DNA of 64,000 bases, taken from positions 6,138,001-6,202,000 of the forward strand of contig NZ_CP108549.1 of the NCBI RefSeq assembly GCF_036010325.1, in the 5' to 3' direction. This document shows positions 51,429 through 59,442 of the stretch, piece by piece. The notes beneath the pieces were generated by a model, which saw nothing but the letters and a program-made list of their open reading frames with translations, ran no database searches and was not told the origin of the DNA. Position 1 is the stretch's first letter. Each line of letters begins with the position of its first letter. A program made the translations under genes and the position numbers. Source of the stretch: Streptomyces sp. NBC_01210 (GTDB lineage Bacteria > Actinomycetota > Actinomycetes > Streptomycetales > Streptomycetaceae).

Positions 51429-53462
51429 ATGGGGGACAGGGCAACTCTGTTGAAGACAGGGCGGTTTGTGCAGCGGCATGCCGGAGACGTGGCAGACGCG
51501 ATCGGGGCGGGCGACGCTGTTGACAACGTTGACACTGCCGGTGGCGGTGAAGGCGTCGACTCCGTTTCCGTGGAGACCGCGGGAAGCGAGGCGCGCCACC
51601 GGCGTGCCGCCGACGGCGGCGACACCGCGTCGATGAGCGTGCTCGGCGCGCTGCTGCTGCGCCGCGGCGACCTCGACGGTGCCGAGCCCTACCTGCGTGG
51701 CGCGACCGCCGACGGCGACCGCGCGGCCGCCAACAATCTCGGTGTCCTCCTCCACCAGCGTGGGTACGCCGACGAGGCGGCCGGGTGGTGGCGTATCGCG
51801 GCCGTCGCAGGTTCCGCGGCGGCGGCGCACGCCCTGGGGCGACACTTCCGTGAGCGCGGCGACGAGCCCGCCGCGGAGTACTGGCTGCGCCAGTCCGCCG
51901 AACAGGGCCACGCGCTGGGCGCGTACGCCCTTGCCGATCTTCTGGAGCACCGCAGCGACGCGGGCGCCGAGCACTGGCTGCGCGCGGCGGCCGAGCAGGG
52001 GCACCGCGAGGCGGCGTACCGGCTGGCCCGCGTGCTGGAGCGGATGGCGGCGGAGGAGGCTCGCGAGGGCGGGGACGTGGGCCTGCGGATGGGGCGCGCG
52101 GGAGCGACCGGCTCGGTCGATCAGGGCGTCGTGAAGCCTGTCGGTACGGGCGCGGTTCGTGCAGGGCGTGCGGGGGAGGCCGGCTCGGTCGGGCAGGACG
52201 ACGTGAAGGACGACGGCCTGGCTGCGGGCGGCGGCGATGACGTCGAGCTGTCCATGCTCGACGAGGCCGTGCAGTGGTACCGGCAGGCCGCCGCTCGCGG
52301 GCACCGGCGGGCCGCACTGCACCTCGGCGCGATCCTCGAGAAGCGTGGCGAGTTCAAGGAGGCCGGTCGCTGGTACCTCACCTCCGCCAAGGACGGAGAG
52401 GCCCGCGCAGCCTGCGCGCTCGGGTTTCTGCTCCGGGACGCGGGCGACGAGGAGAGCGCCGCCGTCTGGTGGCTGCGTGCCGCGCAGGACGGTGACGGCA
52501 ACGCCGCCAACGCCCTCGGCGCGCTGCATGCCGCCCGCGGGGAGCAGCAGACCGCCGAGCGCTGGTACCGCGCCGCCATGGACGCGGGTGACGTCAACGG
52601 CGCGTACAACCTCGGGCTGCTCTGCGCCGCCCAGGACCGTACGCCGCAGGCCGAGCAGTGGTACCGCCGTGCCGCTTACGCAGGGCACCGTGAGGCCGCC
52701 AACGCGCTCGCCGTACTGCTTCTGCAGGCCGGCGACGCGACCGGTGCCGAGCCCTGGTTCTCCAAGGCCGCCGAGGCCGGCAGCGTCGACGCGGCGTTCA
52801 ATCTGGGCATCCTCTACGTCGGCCGTGACGACGACCGTACGGCTCTGACCTGGTACGAGAGGGCAGCCGCAGCCGGCCACACCGAGGCCGCGCTGCAGGT
52901 AGGCATCGCGCTGCTCAGGGACGGTGACGAGCAGGCCGCCGAGCGCCATCTGCGCTGCGCGGCGGGCGGCGGCAGCGCCGAGGCCGCCTTCCGTCTCGCC
53001 ACCGTGCTCGATTCCCGCCAGCCGCCTCCCGGGCCGCCCGCGCTCGGCGAGGCGACGGCGGAGAAGAGCGAGTGCGAGGAGTGGTACGAGCGGGCCGCCG
53101 AGCAGGGGCACCGCCGTGCCCAGGTGCGGGTCGGCATGCTGGCCGCCGCCCGTGGCGACATGGTGGACGCCGCCCGCTGGTACCGGGAGGCGGCGGAGGC
53201 AGGCAGCCGTAACGGTGCCTTCAACCTCGGGCTGCTTCTCGCCCGCGAGGGCAATGAGCGCGAGGCGGCCCTGTGGTGGTGCCGCGCGGCCCGTGCGGGG
53301 CACGGCAGGGCCGCGCTGCGCCTGGCGCTGCTCGCCGCCCGCAGGGGTGAGCTGACCGAGGGCCAGCGGTGGTGCGCACGAGCCGTCGAGCTGGGTCCCG
53401 CCGAGGTGGCGGAGAGGGCCGCGCGGCTGCGCGAGGCGCTGCACCAGGAGCTCACGGCGTAG
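51429..53462 (+). CDS. Sel1/tetratricopeptide-repeat protein
   Basis: 677 residues. After a short N-terminus (MGDRATLLKTGRFVQ, typical of Streptomyces Sel1 proteins) there are roughly fifteen 34-36-residue Sel1/TPR units of the form A..LG.L...RG...EAE.W.R.AA..G. The regular array is interrupted by a G/A/V-rich insert (about 215-265). Such proteins are scaffolds for protein interactions; partner unknown. No signal peptide. The ATG at 51429 lies 7 nt after GACGAT, a leaderless pattern; ATG 51420 is the alternative. It sits exactly between two identical initiator tRNA genes. Confidence 0.87.
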   Translation: MGDRATLLKTGRFVQRHAGDVADAIGAGDAVDNVDTAGGGEGVDSVSVETAGSEARHRRAADGGDTASMSVLGALLLRRGDLDGAEPYLRGATADGDRAAANNLGVLLHQRGYADEAAGWWRIAAVAGSAAAAHALGRHFRERGDEPAAEYWLRQSAEQGHALGAYALADLLEHRSDAGAEHWLRAAAEQGHREAAYRLARVLERMAAEEAREGGDVGLRMGRAGATGSVDQGVVKPVGTGAVRAGRAGEAGSVGQDDVKDDGLAAGGGDDVELSMLDEAVQWYRQAAARGHRRAALHLGAILEKRGEFKEAGRWYLTSAKDGEARAACALGFLLRDAGDEESAAVWWLRAAQDGDGNAANALGALHAARGEQQTAERWYRAAMDAGDVNGAYNLGLLCAAQDRTPQAEQWYRRAAYAGHREAANALAVLLLQAGDATGAEPWFSKAAEAGSVDAAFNLGILYVGRDDDRTALTWYERAAAAGHTEAALQVGIALLRDGDEQAAERHLRCAAGGGSAEAAFRLATVLDSRQPPPGPPALGEATAEKSECEEWYERAAEQGHRRAQVRVGMLAAARGDMVDAARWYREAAEAGSRNGAFNLGLLLAREGNEREAALWWCRAARAGHGRAALRLALLAARRGELTEGQRWCARAVELGPAEVAERAARLREALHQELTA

Positions 53463-53497
53463 CGCTGCGGGCTCATGGCGTACCGATGACTATCGAT

Positions 53498-53526
53498 TTG
53501 CGCTGGTCGGCGGGGTGACGTAATGT
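53498..53526 (+). promoter_or_regulatory. Promoter of tRNA-fMet copy 2
   Basis: -35 TTGCGC (53498-53503), a 17-nt spacer and -10 TAATGT (53521-53526), ending 12 nt before the tRNA. It is a good vegetative-type promoter and shows that copy 2 is expressed independently. Confidence 0.65.
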
Positions 53527-53538
53527 TGTGTTCACCGA

Positions 53539-53612
53539 CGCGGGGTGGAGCAGCTCGGTAGCTCGCTGGGCTCATAACCCAGAGGTCGCAGGTTCAAATC
53601 CTGTCCCCGCTA
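53539..53612 (+). tRNA. Initiator tRNA-fMet (CAT), copy 2
   Basis: Identical over 74 nt to the copy at 51143, including the GGG/CCC anticodon stem. No encoded CCA. It has its own promoter and terminator. Confidence 0.95.
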
Positions 53613-53621
53613 CTGACAGAC

Positions 53622-53655
53622 AAAGGCCCGGATCCATCAGGATCCGGGCCTTTTT
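53622..53655 (+). terminator. Terminator after tRNA-fMet copy 2
   Basis: AAAGGCCCGGATC and GATCCGGGCC arms followed by TTTTT, a classical intrinsic terminator. Confidence 0.88.
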
Positions 53656-53761
53656 CGTAGCCGCATGCCGGTCAGGCCGGTCAGGTGGGCCGGGCCGGTC
53701 CTGGCGGGCCGGGCGGTGAAGGCCTTCTCCGCGGCTGCGGAACGATTGCCGGCGGACCACG

Positions 53762-53815
53762 ACGAAGGGCCCGGCACGAAGGGCCCGGCACCTCTCGGGT
53801 GCCGGGCCCTTCGTG
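53762..53815. terminator. Hairpin with duplicated left arm downstream of the Fur gene
   Basis: The unit CGAAGGGCCCGGCA occurs twice in a row (53763 and 53778) and its complement GTGCCGGGCCCTTCG once (53799 on). Either copy can pair, giving alternative stems. It sits 12 nt past the stop of the leftward Fur gene and is probably its terminator. Confidence 0.65.
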
Positions 53816-53826
53816 AGGAATGTGTG

Positions 53827-54243
53827 TCAGGCGGCCGCGCAGTTCGGGCACGTGCCCCGGTACGTCACCTCGACGCCCGAGATCGTGAAGCCGAAGCGCT
53901 CAGCGTCCGGGAGATCGGCCAGCGGGTTGCCCACGGGGTGAACGTCGCGGATCGCGCCGCACTGGGCGCAGACCAGGTGCTGGTGCGGCCGGTGCGCGTT
54001 CGGGTCGTACCGCTTGGCGCGGCGGTCGGTCGACACCTCGATGACTTCGCCGAGGCTCACCAGCTCACCCAGCGTGTTGTAGACGGTCGCCCGGGAGATC
54101 TCGGGGAGCCTCGTCACGGCACGCGCGTGCACCTCGTCGGCCGTCAGGTGGACGTGGTCGCCGTCGAGGACCTCTGCCACGACACGCCGCTGTGCCGTCA
54201 TGCGCCAGCCGCGTCCGCGAAGTCGTTCCAACAGGTCACTCAT
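53827..54243 (-). CDS. Fur-family peroxide regulator (CatR/PerR-like)
   Basis: 138 residues. N-terminal winged helix ([44 protein letters not shown]), metal site [13 protein letters not shown] and C-terminal CPNC, giving the two CxxC pairs of the structural zinc site. Its divergence from a catalase gene suggests a CatR/PerR-type peroxide sensor that represses catalase, as known in Streptomyces. TAGGCT is 7 nt before the ATG at 54243, so the transcript is probably leaderless. Candidate operators lie in the shared 144-nt spacer. Confidence 0.92.
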   Translation of the reverse strand: MSDLLERLRGRGWRMTAQRRVVAEVLDGDHVHLTADEVHARAVTRLPEISRATVYNTLGELVSLGEVIEVSTDRRAKRYDPNAHRPHQHLVCAQCGAIRDVHPVGNPLADLPDAERFGFTISGVEVTYRGTCPNCAAA

Positions 54244-54265
54244 AAGGACAAGCCTAACAGTGAAG

Positions 54266-54332
54266 GGAACCAGGTTCCGAACAGGTGTGAGTTTGGATGT
54301 TTCCTTGACTTAGACAAAGTCCATTGTAGGAT
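54266..54332. promoter_or_regulatory. Fur/catalase divergent control region
   Basis: Catalase promoter: -35 TTGACT (54305-54310), 16-nt spacer, -10 TAGGAT (54327-54332). The inverted repeat GACTT-AGACA-AAGTC (54307-54321) covers the -35 and spacer, the expected place for a Fur-family repressor. A second repeat GGAAC-CAG-GTTCC (54266-54278), with overlapping GTTC-C-GAAC, lies nearer the regulator gene and may mediate autoregulation. Confidence 0.6.
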
Positions 54333-54387
54333 CGGGACCGGCATACGCCAAGGGACAGGACTGTCAGGTATGACGCAGGAGGCGCAC

Positions 54388-55839
54388 GTGACGCAGGGAC
54401 CGCTCACCACAGAGGCCGGCGCACCGGTCGCCGACAATCAGAACAGCGAGACCGCGGGCGTCGGCGGACCGGTTCTGGTTCAGGACCAGGTGCTGCTCGA
54501 GAAGCTCGCGCACTTCAACCGTGAGCGCATCCCGGAGCGCATCGTGCACGCGCGCGGCGCCGGTGCGTACGGCACCTTCACGCTGACCCGAGACGTCTCG
54601 CAGTGGACGCGCGCGAAGTTCCTCTCCGAGGTCGGCAAGCAGACCGAGACGTTCCTGCGCTTCTCCACGGTCGCGGGCAACCTCGGCTCGGCGGACGCGG
54701 TGCGTGACCCTCGCGGTTTCGCGCTGAAGTTCTACACCGAAGAGGGCAACTACGACCTCGTCGGCAACAACACCCCGGTGTTCTTCATCAAGGACGCCAT
54801 CAAGTTCCCGGACTTCATCCACACCCAGAAGCGCGACCCGTACACCGGCTCGCAGGAAGCCGACAACGTGTGGGACTTCTGGGGCCTCAGCCCGGAGTCG
54901 ACGCACCAGGTGACCTGGCTCTTCGGTGACCGCGGTATCCCGGCGACGCTGCGGCACATGAACGGCTACGGCTCGCACACGTACCAGTGGAACAACGAGG
55001 CCGGCGAGGTCTTCTGGGTCAAGTACCACTTCAAGACCGACCAGGGCATCAAGAACCTCACCACGGACGAGGCCAACCGCCTCTCCGGTGTGGACCCGGA
55101 CTCCCATCAGCGCGACCTGCGTGAGTCCATCGAGCGCGGCGACTTCCCGTCCTGGACCGTGCAGGTGCAGATCATGCCGGCGGCCGAGGCGGCGAACTAC
55201 CGCTTCAACCCGTTCGACCTGACCAAGGTCTGGCCGCACGAGGACTACCCGCCGATCGAGATCGGCAAGCTGGAGCTCAACCGCAACCCGGAGAACATCT
55301 TCGCCGAGGTCGAGCAGTCGATCTTCAGCCCCGCGCACTTCGTGCCGGGCATCGGTCCGTCCCCGGACAAGATGCTCCAGGGCCGTCTCTTCGCGTACGG
55401 CGACGCCCACCGCTACCGCGTCGGCATCAACGCCGACCACCTGCCGGTGAACCGCCCGCACGCCACCGAGGCGCGCACCAACAGCCGTGACGGCTTCCTG
55501 TACGACGGCCGCCACAAGGGCGCCAAGAACTACGAGCCGAACAGCTTCGGCGGCCCCTTCCAGACGGACAAGCCGCTGTGGCAGTCGACCGCCGTCGCCG
55601 GTGGCACCGGCACCCACGAGGCCCCCAGCCACACCGAGGACAGCGACTTCGTGCAGGCGGGCAACCTCTACCGGCTGATGTCCGAGGACGAGAAGGGCCG
55701 TCTGATCGAGAACCTCGCAGGGTTCATCTCGAAGGTGTCGCGCGACGACATCGCCGAGCGCGCGGTCAACAACTTCCGCCAGGCGGACGGTGACTTCGGC
55801 AAGCGGCTCGAAGCCGCGGTCCAGGCCCTTCGCGGCTGA
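54388..55839 (+). CDS. Monofunctional haem catalase
   Basis: 483-residue small-subunit (clade 3-type) catalase. Active-site His is in [12 protein letters not shown], the Asn region in [26 protein letters not shown], and the haem-ligand Tyr in [14 protein letters not shown]. It degrades hydrogen peroxide in the cytoplasm. The GTG at 54388 is preceded by AGGAGG at 5 nt and is preferred to the ATG at 54370, which has no RBS. Divergent from the Fur-like gene. Which Streptomyces catalase (catA, katA or other) it corresponds to cannot be decided here. Confidence 0.93.
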   Translation: MTQGPLTTEAGAPVADNQNSETAGVGGPVLVQDQVLLEKLAHFNRERIPERIVHARGAGAYGTFTLTRDVSQWTRAKFLSEVGKQTETFLRFSTVAGNLGSADAVRDPRGFALKFYTEEGNYDLVGNNTPVFFIKDAIKFPDFIHTQKRDPYTGSQEADNVWDFWGLSPESTHQVTWLFGDRGIPATLRHMNGYGSHTYQWNNEAGEVFWVKYHFKTDQGIKNLTTDEANRLSGVDPDSHQRDLRESIERGDFPSWTVQVQIMPAAEAANYRFNPFDLTKVWPHEDYPPIEIGKLELNRNPENIFAEVEQSIFSPAHFVPGIGPSPDKMLQGRLFAYGDAHRYRVGINADHLPVNRPHATEARTNSRDGFLYDGRHKGAKNYEPNSFGGPFQTDKPLWQSTAVAGGTGTHEAPSHTEDSDFVQAGNLYRLMSEDEKGRLIENLAGFISKVSRDDIAERAVNNFRQADGDFGKRLEAAVQALRG

Positions 55840-55860
55840 CGGACGCTTGTCGTGGTGCAG

Positions 55861-55892
55861 AGGGCCGGATCCCTGTCCAGGGGGTCCGGCCC
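55861..55892. terminator. Terminator after catalase
   Basis: AGGGCCGGATCCC and GGGGTCCGGCCCT arms around TGTCCA. It lies between the convergent catalase and CBS genes and can serve both. Confidence 0.75.
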
Positions 55893-55919
55893 TCTCGTAT
55901 GCGCTGATCCGTGTGTGCC

Positions 55920-56321
55920 CTAACCCGTCAGGATCGCCGGGTGCCGCCTGACCGGGGCCCAGCAACGGATGATGTCGCGTACCGAGACGATGCCTACGGG
56001 CCCGTCCTTGTCGAGCACGATCAGATGCCGGAAGCCGCCGTGCGTCATGGCCTCGGCGGCCTCCTCCAGGGTCCAGGACGGCGCGGCGAAGACGACGTCG
56101 GTGGTGGTGTGGGTACTGGCGGTCTCCAGATCGGGGTCCTGCCCCGCGCCCACCGAGTTCAGAATGTCGCGCTCGGTCAGAATGCCGAGGCCGCCGGCAT
56201 CGGTGTCGAGGACTACGGCGGCGCCGATACGGCGCGCGGCCATCAGGCCGGCCGCCTGGCGGAGTGTGTGTGTGGGTCCGATGGTGAGGACCACCGTGCT
56301 CATGGCGTCACGGACGAGCAT
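55920..56321 (-). CDS. CBS-domain pair protein
   Basis: 133 residues made of two CBS motifs (VRDAMSTVVLTIGPTHTLRQAAGLMAARRIGAAVV...LGILTERDIL and TTTDVVFAAPSWTLEEAAEAM...GFRHLIVLDKDGPVGIVSVRDI). CBS pairs bind adenosine nucleotides and act as energy sensors. The ATG at 56321 follows a very strong AAGGAGGTGG. The 162-nt gap to hisN contains its promoter and a tandem CACAAGT-TCACAAGT. Target unknown. Confidence 0.9.
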   Translation of the reverse strand: MLVRDAMSTVVLTIGPTHTLRQAAGLMAARRIGAAVVLDTDAGGLGILTERDILNSVGAGQDPDLETASTHTTTDVVFAAPSWTLEEAAEAMTHGGFRHLIVLDKDGPVGIVSVRDIIRCWAPVRRHPAILTG

Positions 56322-56483
56322 GGATGGAGCCACCTCCTTGGTGGATCGGTTGTTCGGGAACCGATTCACAAGTTCACAAGTGGGGGGACTCCTAGAGTCG
56401 CAGTCCTGCGGGGCGGCAGCAAGGGGGCGCGCACCGCGGCCTGGGCGGCGCGCGGAAGCTCATGGAAAAGGTGTATGTACCCG

Positions 56484-57284
56484 TCAGTACCGCTGGTTGA
56501 GATAGCCCAGCAGTTCCTCGTGGAGCAGGCCGTTGGACGCGGCTGCGTTGCCGCTGTGCGGGCCCGGGCGCCCGTCGAGGCCGGTGAAGGATCCGCCCGC
56601 CTCCTGCACGACGATCGCCGTAGCCGCCATGTCCCACAGTGAGAGCTCCGGCTCGGCGCAGATGTCCACCGAACCCTCGGCGACCATCATGTACGGCCAG
56701 AAGTCGCCGTAACCACGGGTGCGCCAGCAGGCCCGGGTCAGATCCATGAACCCGTCGAGCCGCCCCTGCTCCTCCCAGCCGGTGATCGAGGAGAACGCGA
56801 ACGAGGCGTCCGCGATCCGGCCGACCTTGGAGACCTGCAGCCGGCTCGCGGAGGTCAGACTGCGCCCGGTGTAGGCGCCGCGGCCCTGAGCGGCCCACCA
56901 GCGGCGGCCCAGCGCCGGGGCGGACACCACGCCCACGACGGGCTGGTAGCCGCCCTCGCCCTGCACCATCAGCGAGATCAGCGTTGCCCAGACCGGCACA
57001 CCGCGTACGTAGTTCTTGGTGCCGTCGATCGGGTCGATGACCCAGCGGCGCGGGCCCGTTCCCTCGATGCCGTACTCCTCGCCGAGGATCGCGTCACGCG
57101 GCCGTGCCCGCTGGAGCTGTCCGCGGATCAGCTCCTCCGCCGCCTTGTCGGCCTCGCTCACCGGTGTCATGTCCGGCTTGGTCTCCACCTTGAGGTCCAT
57201 GGCCTTGAACCGGTCCATGGTGGCGGCGTCGGCGGCGTCCGCGAGGACATGGGCGAGACGCAGATCATCGTGGTAGTCGGGCAT
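56484..57284 (-). CDS. hisN: Histidinol-phosphatase, inositol-monophosphatase family (HisN)
   Basis: 266 residues. IMPase metal-site motifs are ILGEEYGIEG, WVIDPIDGTKNYVRGVPVWATLISL and LSLWDMAATAIVVQEAGGSF. Streptomyces HisN of this family is known to dephosphorylate histidinol phosphate in histidine biosynthesis. The start is set at 57284 because TAGAGT lies 7 nt upstream, a leaderless pattern. An alternative is a general inositol or fructose-1,6-bisphosphatase, as family members are promiscuous. It is not near other his genes here. Confidence 0.86.
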   Translation of the reverse strand: MPDYHDDLRLAHVLADAADAATMDRFKAMDLKVETKPDMTPVSEADKAAEELIRGQLQRARPRDAILGEEYGIEGTGPRRWVIDPIDGTKNYVRGVPVWATLISLMVQGEGGYQPVVGVVSAPALGRRWWAAQGRGAYTGRSLTSASRLQVSKVGRIADASFAFSSITGWEEQGRLDGFMDLTRACWRTRGYGDFWPYMMVAEGSVDICAEPELSLWDMAATAIVVQEAGGSFTGLDGRPGPHSGNAAASNGLLHEELLGYLNQRY

Positions 57285-57403
57285 GGTCGTCACTCTATCG
57301 GGGCTTCCCGAGCCCCTCCCGGGTCCCTGTCTGCCGGGGCTATTGACAGTGGGGGGCCGCACGTCAACCCTGAGCCCAGTGCCGCTTGGCCTGGGAGGCG
57401 ACG

Positions 57404-58045
57404 ATGCCTACAGCGCGAGAGTCCCTACTGAACGCCGCTCTCGCGGCGCTCGCAGACCTGCCCTGGGCAGCGGTACGGATGGTGGACGTCGCATCCGCCG
57501 CCGGGGTCTCGCGGCAGACCCTCTACAACGAGTTCGGCAGCAAGGACGGCCTCGCCCGCGCACTGGTGCGGCGCGAGGCCGACCAGTACCTCCATGGAGT
57601 GGAACGGATGCTGGCCGAGTGGACCGGGGCTGCGGACCGGCTGGTGGCGGTCGCCGAGTGGACCGTCGGCGAGGCCCGAGCGAGGCCGCTGCTGAGGGCC
57701 CTGCTCACCGGCTGCTGGGGCGAACGGCTGCCGGTGCCGAAGCCGGCCCGACGCGACGCCGCGATGTCCGGAGTGCCGGCCCAGCGGCGTGCGGACGCGG
57801 GGCTGCCGGCCCCGGCCGAGCTGGTCGCGTCGGTACGGGACCGCTCGCTCGCCGCACTGGGCAGGGGCCGGCAGGACAGCCGTACGAGGGAGGAGTCGGC
57901 CTATCTGGCGCACCGCTGTGAGCTGACGGTGCGGCTCGCGCTCTCGTATGTGATCGCGCCGGTCGGTGAGGGGGTCGGTCTGCTGGTGCGTACGGCCGTC
58001 GGCGGGGCCGTCAGTGGGCCGAGCCCGAGAGCTGCAGGCCCATGA
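57404..58045 (+). CDS. TetR-family regulator adjacent to an SMR transporter
   Basis: 213 residues. Helix-turn-helix RMVDVASAAGVSRQTLYNEFGSKDGLARALV is clear; the C-terminal domain carries an R-rich variable part. GGGAGG precedes the ATG at 57404. Its last 35 nt overlap the 3' end of the convergent SMR gene. With a palindrome at the SMR promoter, it is the probable repressor of that transporter. Confidence 0.92.
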   Translation: MPTARESLLNAALAALADLPWAAVRMVDVASAAGVSRQTLYNEFGSKDGLARALVRREADQYLHGVERMLAEWTGAADRLVAVAEWTVGEARARPLLRALLTGCWGERLPVPKPARRDAAMSGVPAQRRADAGLPAPAELVASVRDRSLAALGRGRQDSRTREESAYLAHRCELTVRLALSYVIAPVGEGVGLLVRTAVGGAVSGPSPRAAGP

Positions 58046-58334
58046 CGCCGATGATCACCAGCATGATGGAGATGATCTTGAGCGTGGAGACCACATCGTC
58101 GAGGAAGACCATTCCGTAGATCGCGGTGCCTGCCGCGCCGATGCCCGTCCACACCGCGTACGCGGGACCCACATCGAGCTTCTTCAAGGCGAGCGTCAGC
58201 AGGCCGAAGCTGCCGAGCGCGAAACTGGCGAAGGCGACCGTCGGCCAGAGCCTGGTGAAACCGTGCGAGAGCTTGAGGCAGACCGCGAAGCCCGTTTCCA
58301 GGAATCCGGCGACCACCACCAGCAGCCACGCCAT
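58011..58334 (-). CDS. SMR-family multidrug/guanidinium efflux protein
   Basis: 107 residues with four TM helices (AWLLVVVAGFLETGFAVCLKLS..., FGLLTLALKKLDVGPAYAVWTGIGAAGTAIYGMVF, IISIMLVIIGVMGLQLSGS). The essential Glu is in the first helix (GFLET) and the Trp-Thr-Gly motif AVWTGIG is present. Members export quaternary ammonium drugs or guanidinium; GFLET and AYAVWTGIG suit the SugE/Gdx side, but the class is not certain. The ATG at 58334 has GGGAGG upstream. Confidence 0.9.
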   Translation of the reverse strand: MAWLLVVVAGFLETGFAVCLKLSHGFTRLWPTVAFASFALGSFGLLTLALKKLDVGPAYAVWTGIGAAGTAIYGMVFLDDVVSTLKIISIMLVIIGVMGLQLSGSAH

Positions 58335-58369
58335 GGCTGTGCCTCCCGCGTCGGTCGGTGACTGCTTAG

Positions 58370-58384
58370 TCGCACTCGGTGCGA
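58370..58384. promoter_or_regulatory. Candidate TetR operator at the SMR promoter
   Basis: TCGCAC-TCG-GTGCGA, a perfect 6-bp inverted repeat with 3-nt centre, 36 nt upstream of the SMR start and next to a -10-like CATAAT on the minus strand. Size and position suit repression by the TetR protein encoded next to it. Confidence 0.55.
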
Positions 58385-58424
58385 TTATGCACTTACCGGC
58401 ATCGGCAGCCGGCAAACGTGCGCG

Positions 58425-59438
58425 TCAGTCGCCTTCGCGTCGTTCCCGCGTGGCGAGCAGCCGCCGCAGCGAGTAGAGCCGCGCCGGATCGGCGTGCCCC
58501 TCGGCCACCCACTCGTCCAGCGCGCACTCCGGCTCGTCATGACTGCAGGCGCGCGGACAGCCCTCCGTACCCGGTACGAGATCGGGGAAGGCGAGGATCA
58601 CCCGGGACGGATCGACATGGTGCAGACCGAAGGAGCGCACGCCCGGGGTGTCGATCACCCAGCCGCCGTCCGCGTCCGCGAGCGGGAGGGCGAGTGCGGA
58701 GGTGGTGGTGTGCCGGCCGCGTCCGGTGACCGCGTTGACAAGGCCGGTGCTCCGCCGGCGTTCCTTCGGTACGAGGGCGTTGACCAGGGTCGTCTTGCCG
58801 ACGCCGGAGTGGCCGACGAAGGCGGTGGTCCGGCCTTTGAGGTGCTCATGGACCCGCTCGGCTGCGACGCCGTCCACGAACTCGTCGCGGGTGGTGACCA
58901 CATGGGGAACGCCGAGCGCTCCGTACATCTCCAGCAGCTCGTCCGGCGAGGCCAGATCCGACTTGGTCAGTACGAGCAGCGGGGTCAGCCCGCCGTCGTA
59001 CGCGGCGACGAGGCAGCGGTCGATCAGCCGGGGGCGCGGCTCGGGGTCGGCCAGCGCCGTCACGATCGCCAGCTGGTCGGCGTTGGCGACGACCACGCGC
59101 TCGAACGGATCGTCGTCGTCCGCCGTGCGCCGCAGCACCGACTTGCGCGGCTCGATACGCACGATGCGCGCGAGGGTGTCCTTCTCGCCGGAGAGGTCCC
59201 CGACGATGCCGACCCGGTCGCCGACCACCGCGGCCTTGCGGCCCAGTTCGCGGGCCTTCATCGCCATGACGACCCGGTCGTCGACGAGGCAGGTGAGCCG
59301 GCCCCGGTCCACGGTGAGGACCATGCCCTCGATCGCGTCCTCGTGCTTGGGGCGGATATTGGTCCGCGGGCGGTTGCCCTTGCGGTTGGGGCGGACGCGG
59401 ATGTCGTCCTCGTCGGGGTTCTTGCCGTAGCGGCGCAT
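58425..59438 (-). CDS. rsgA: Ribosome small subunit-dependent GTPase RsgA
   Basis: 337 residues. Circularly permuted GTPase order: G4 TKSD (near 158), G1 GHSGVGKTTLVN, G3 DTPGVRSFGL. An N-terminal OB domain (VLTVDRGRLTCLVDDRVVMAMKARELGR) and C-terminal zinc knuckle (GCPRACSHDEPECA) complete the family layout. It matures the 30S subunit. The start at 59438 (MRRYGKNPDEDD) is 4 nt after the aroA stop, so the two are co-transcribed. Confidence 0.95.
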   Translation of the reverse strand: MRRYGKNPDEDDIRVRPNRKGNRPRTNIRPKHEDAIEGMVLTVDRGRLTCLVDDRVVMAMKARELGRKAAVVGDRVGIVGDLSGEKDTLARIVRIEPRKSVLRRTADDDDPFERVVVANADQLAIVTALADPEPRPRLIDRCLVAAYDGGLTPLLVLTKSDLASPDELLEMYGALGVPHVVTTRDEFVDGVAAERVHEHLKGRTTAFVGHSGVGKTTLVNALVPKERRRSTGLVNAVTGRGRHTTTSALALPLADADGGWVIDTPGVRSFGLHHVDPSRVILAFPDLVPGTEGCPRACSHDEPECALDEWVAEGHADPARLYSLRRLLATRERREGD

Positions 59439-59442
59439 GTCC

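Noticed and set aside
51143..53612. Integrative element bounded by the two tRNA genes
   Set aside because: No integrase, excisionase or att-like partial tRNA is present; only a Sel1-repeat gene lies between. Tandem duplication is simpler.
58335..58424. Guanidine riboswitch upstream of the SMR gene
   Set aside because: SMR genes of the Gdx type often have one, but I could not find ykkC-type conserved motifs. The palindrome fits a TetR operator better.
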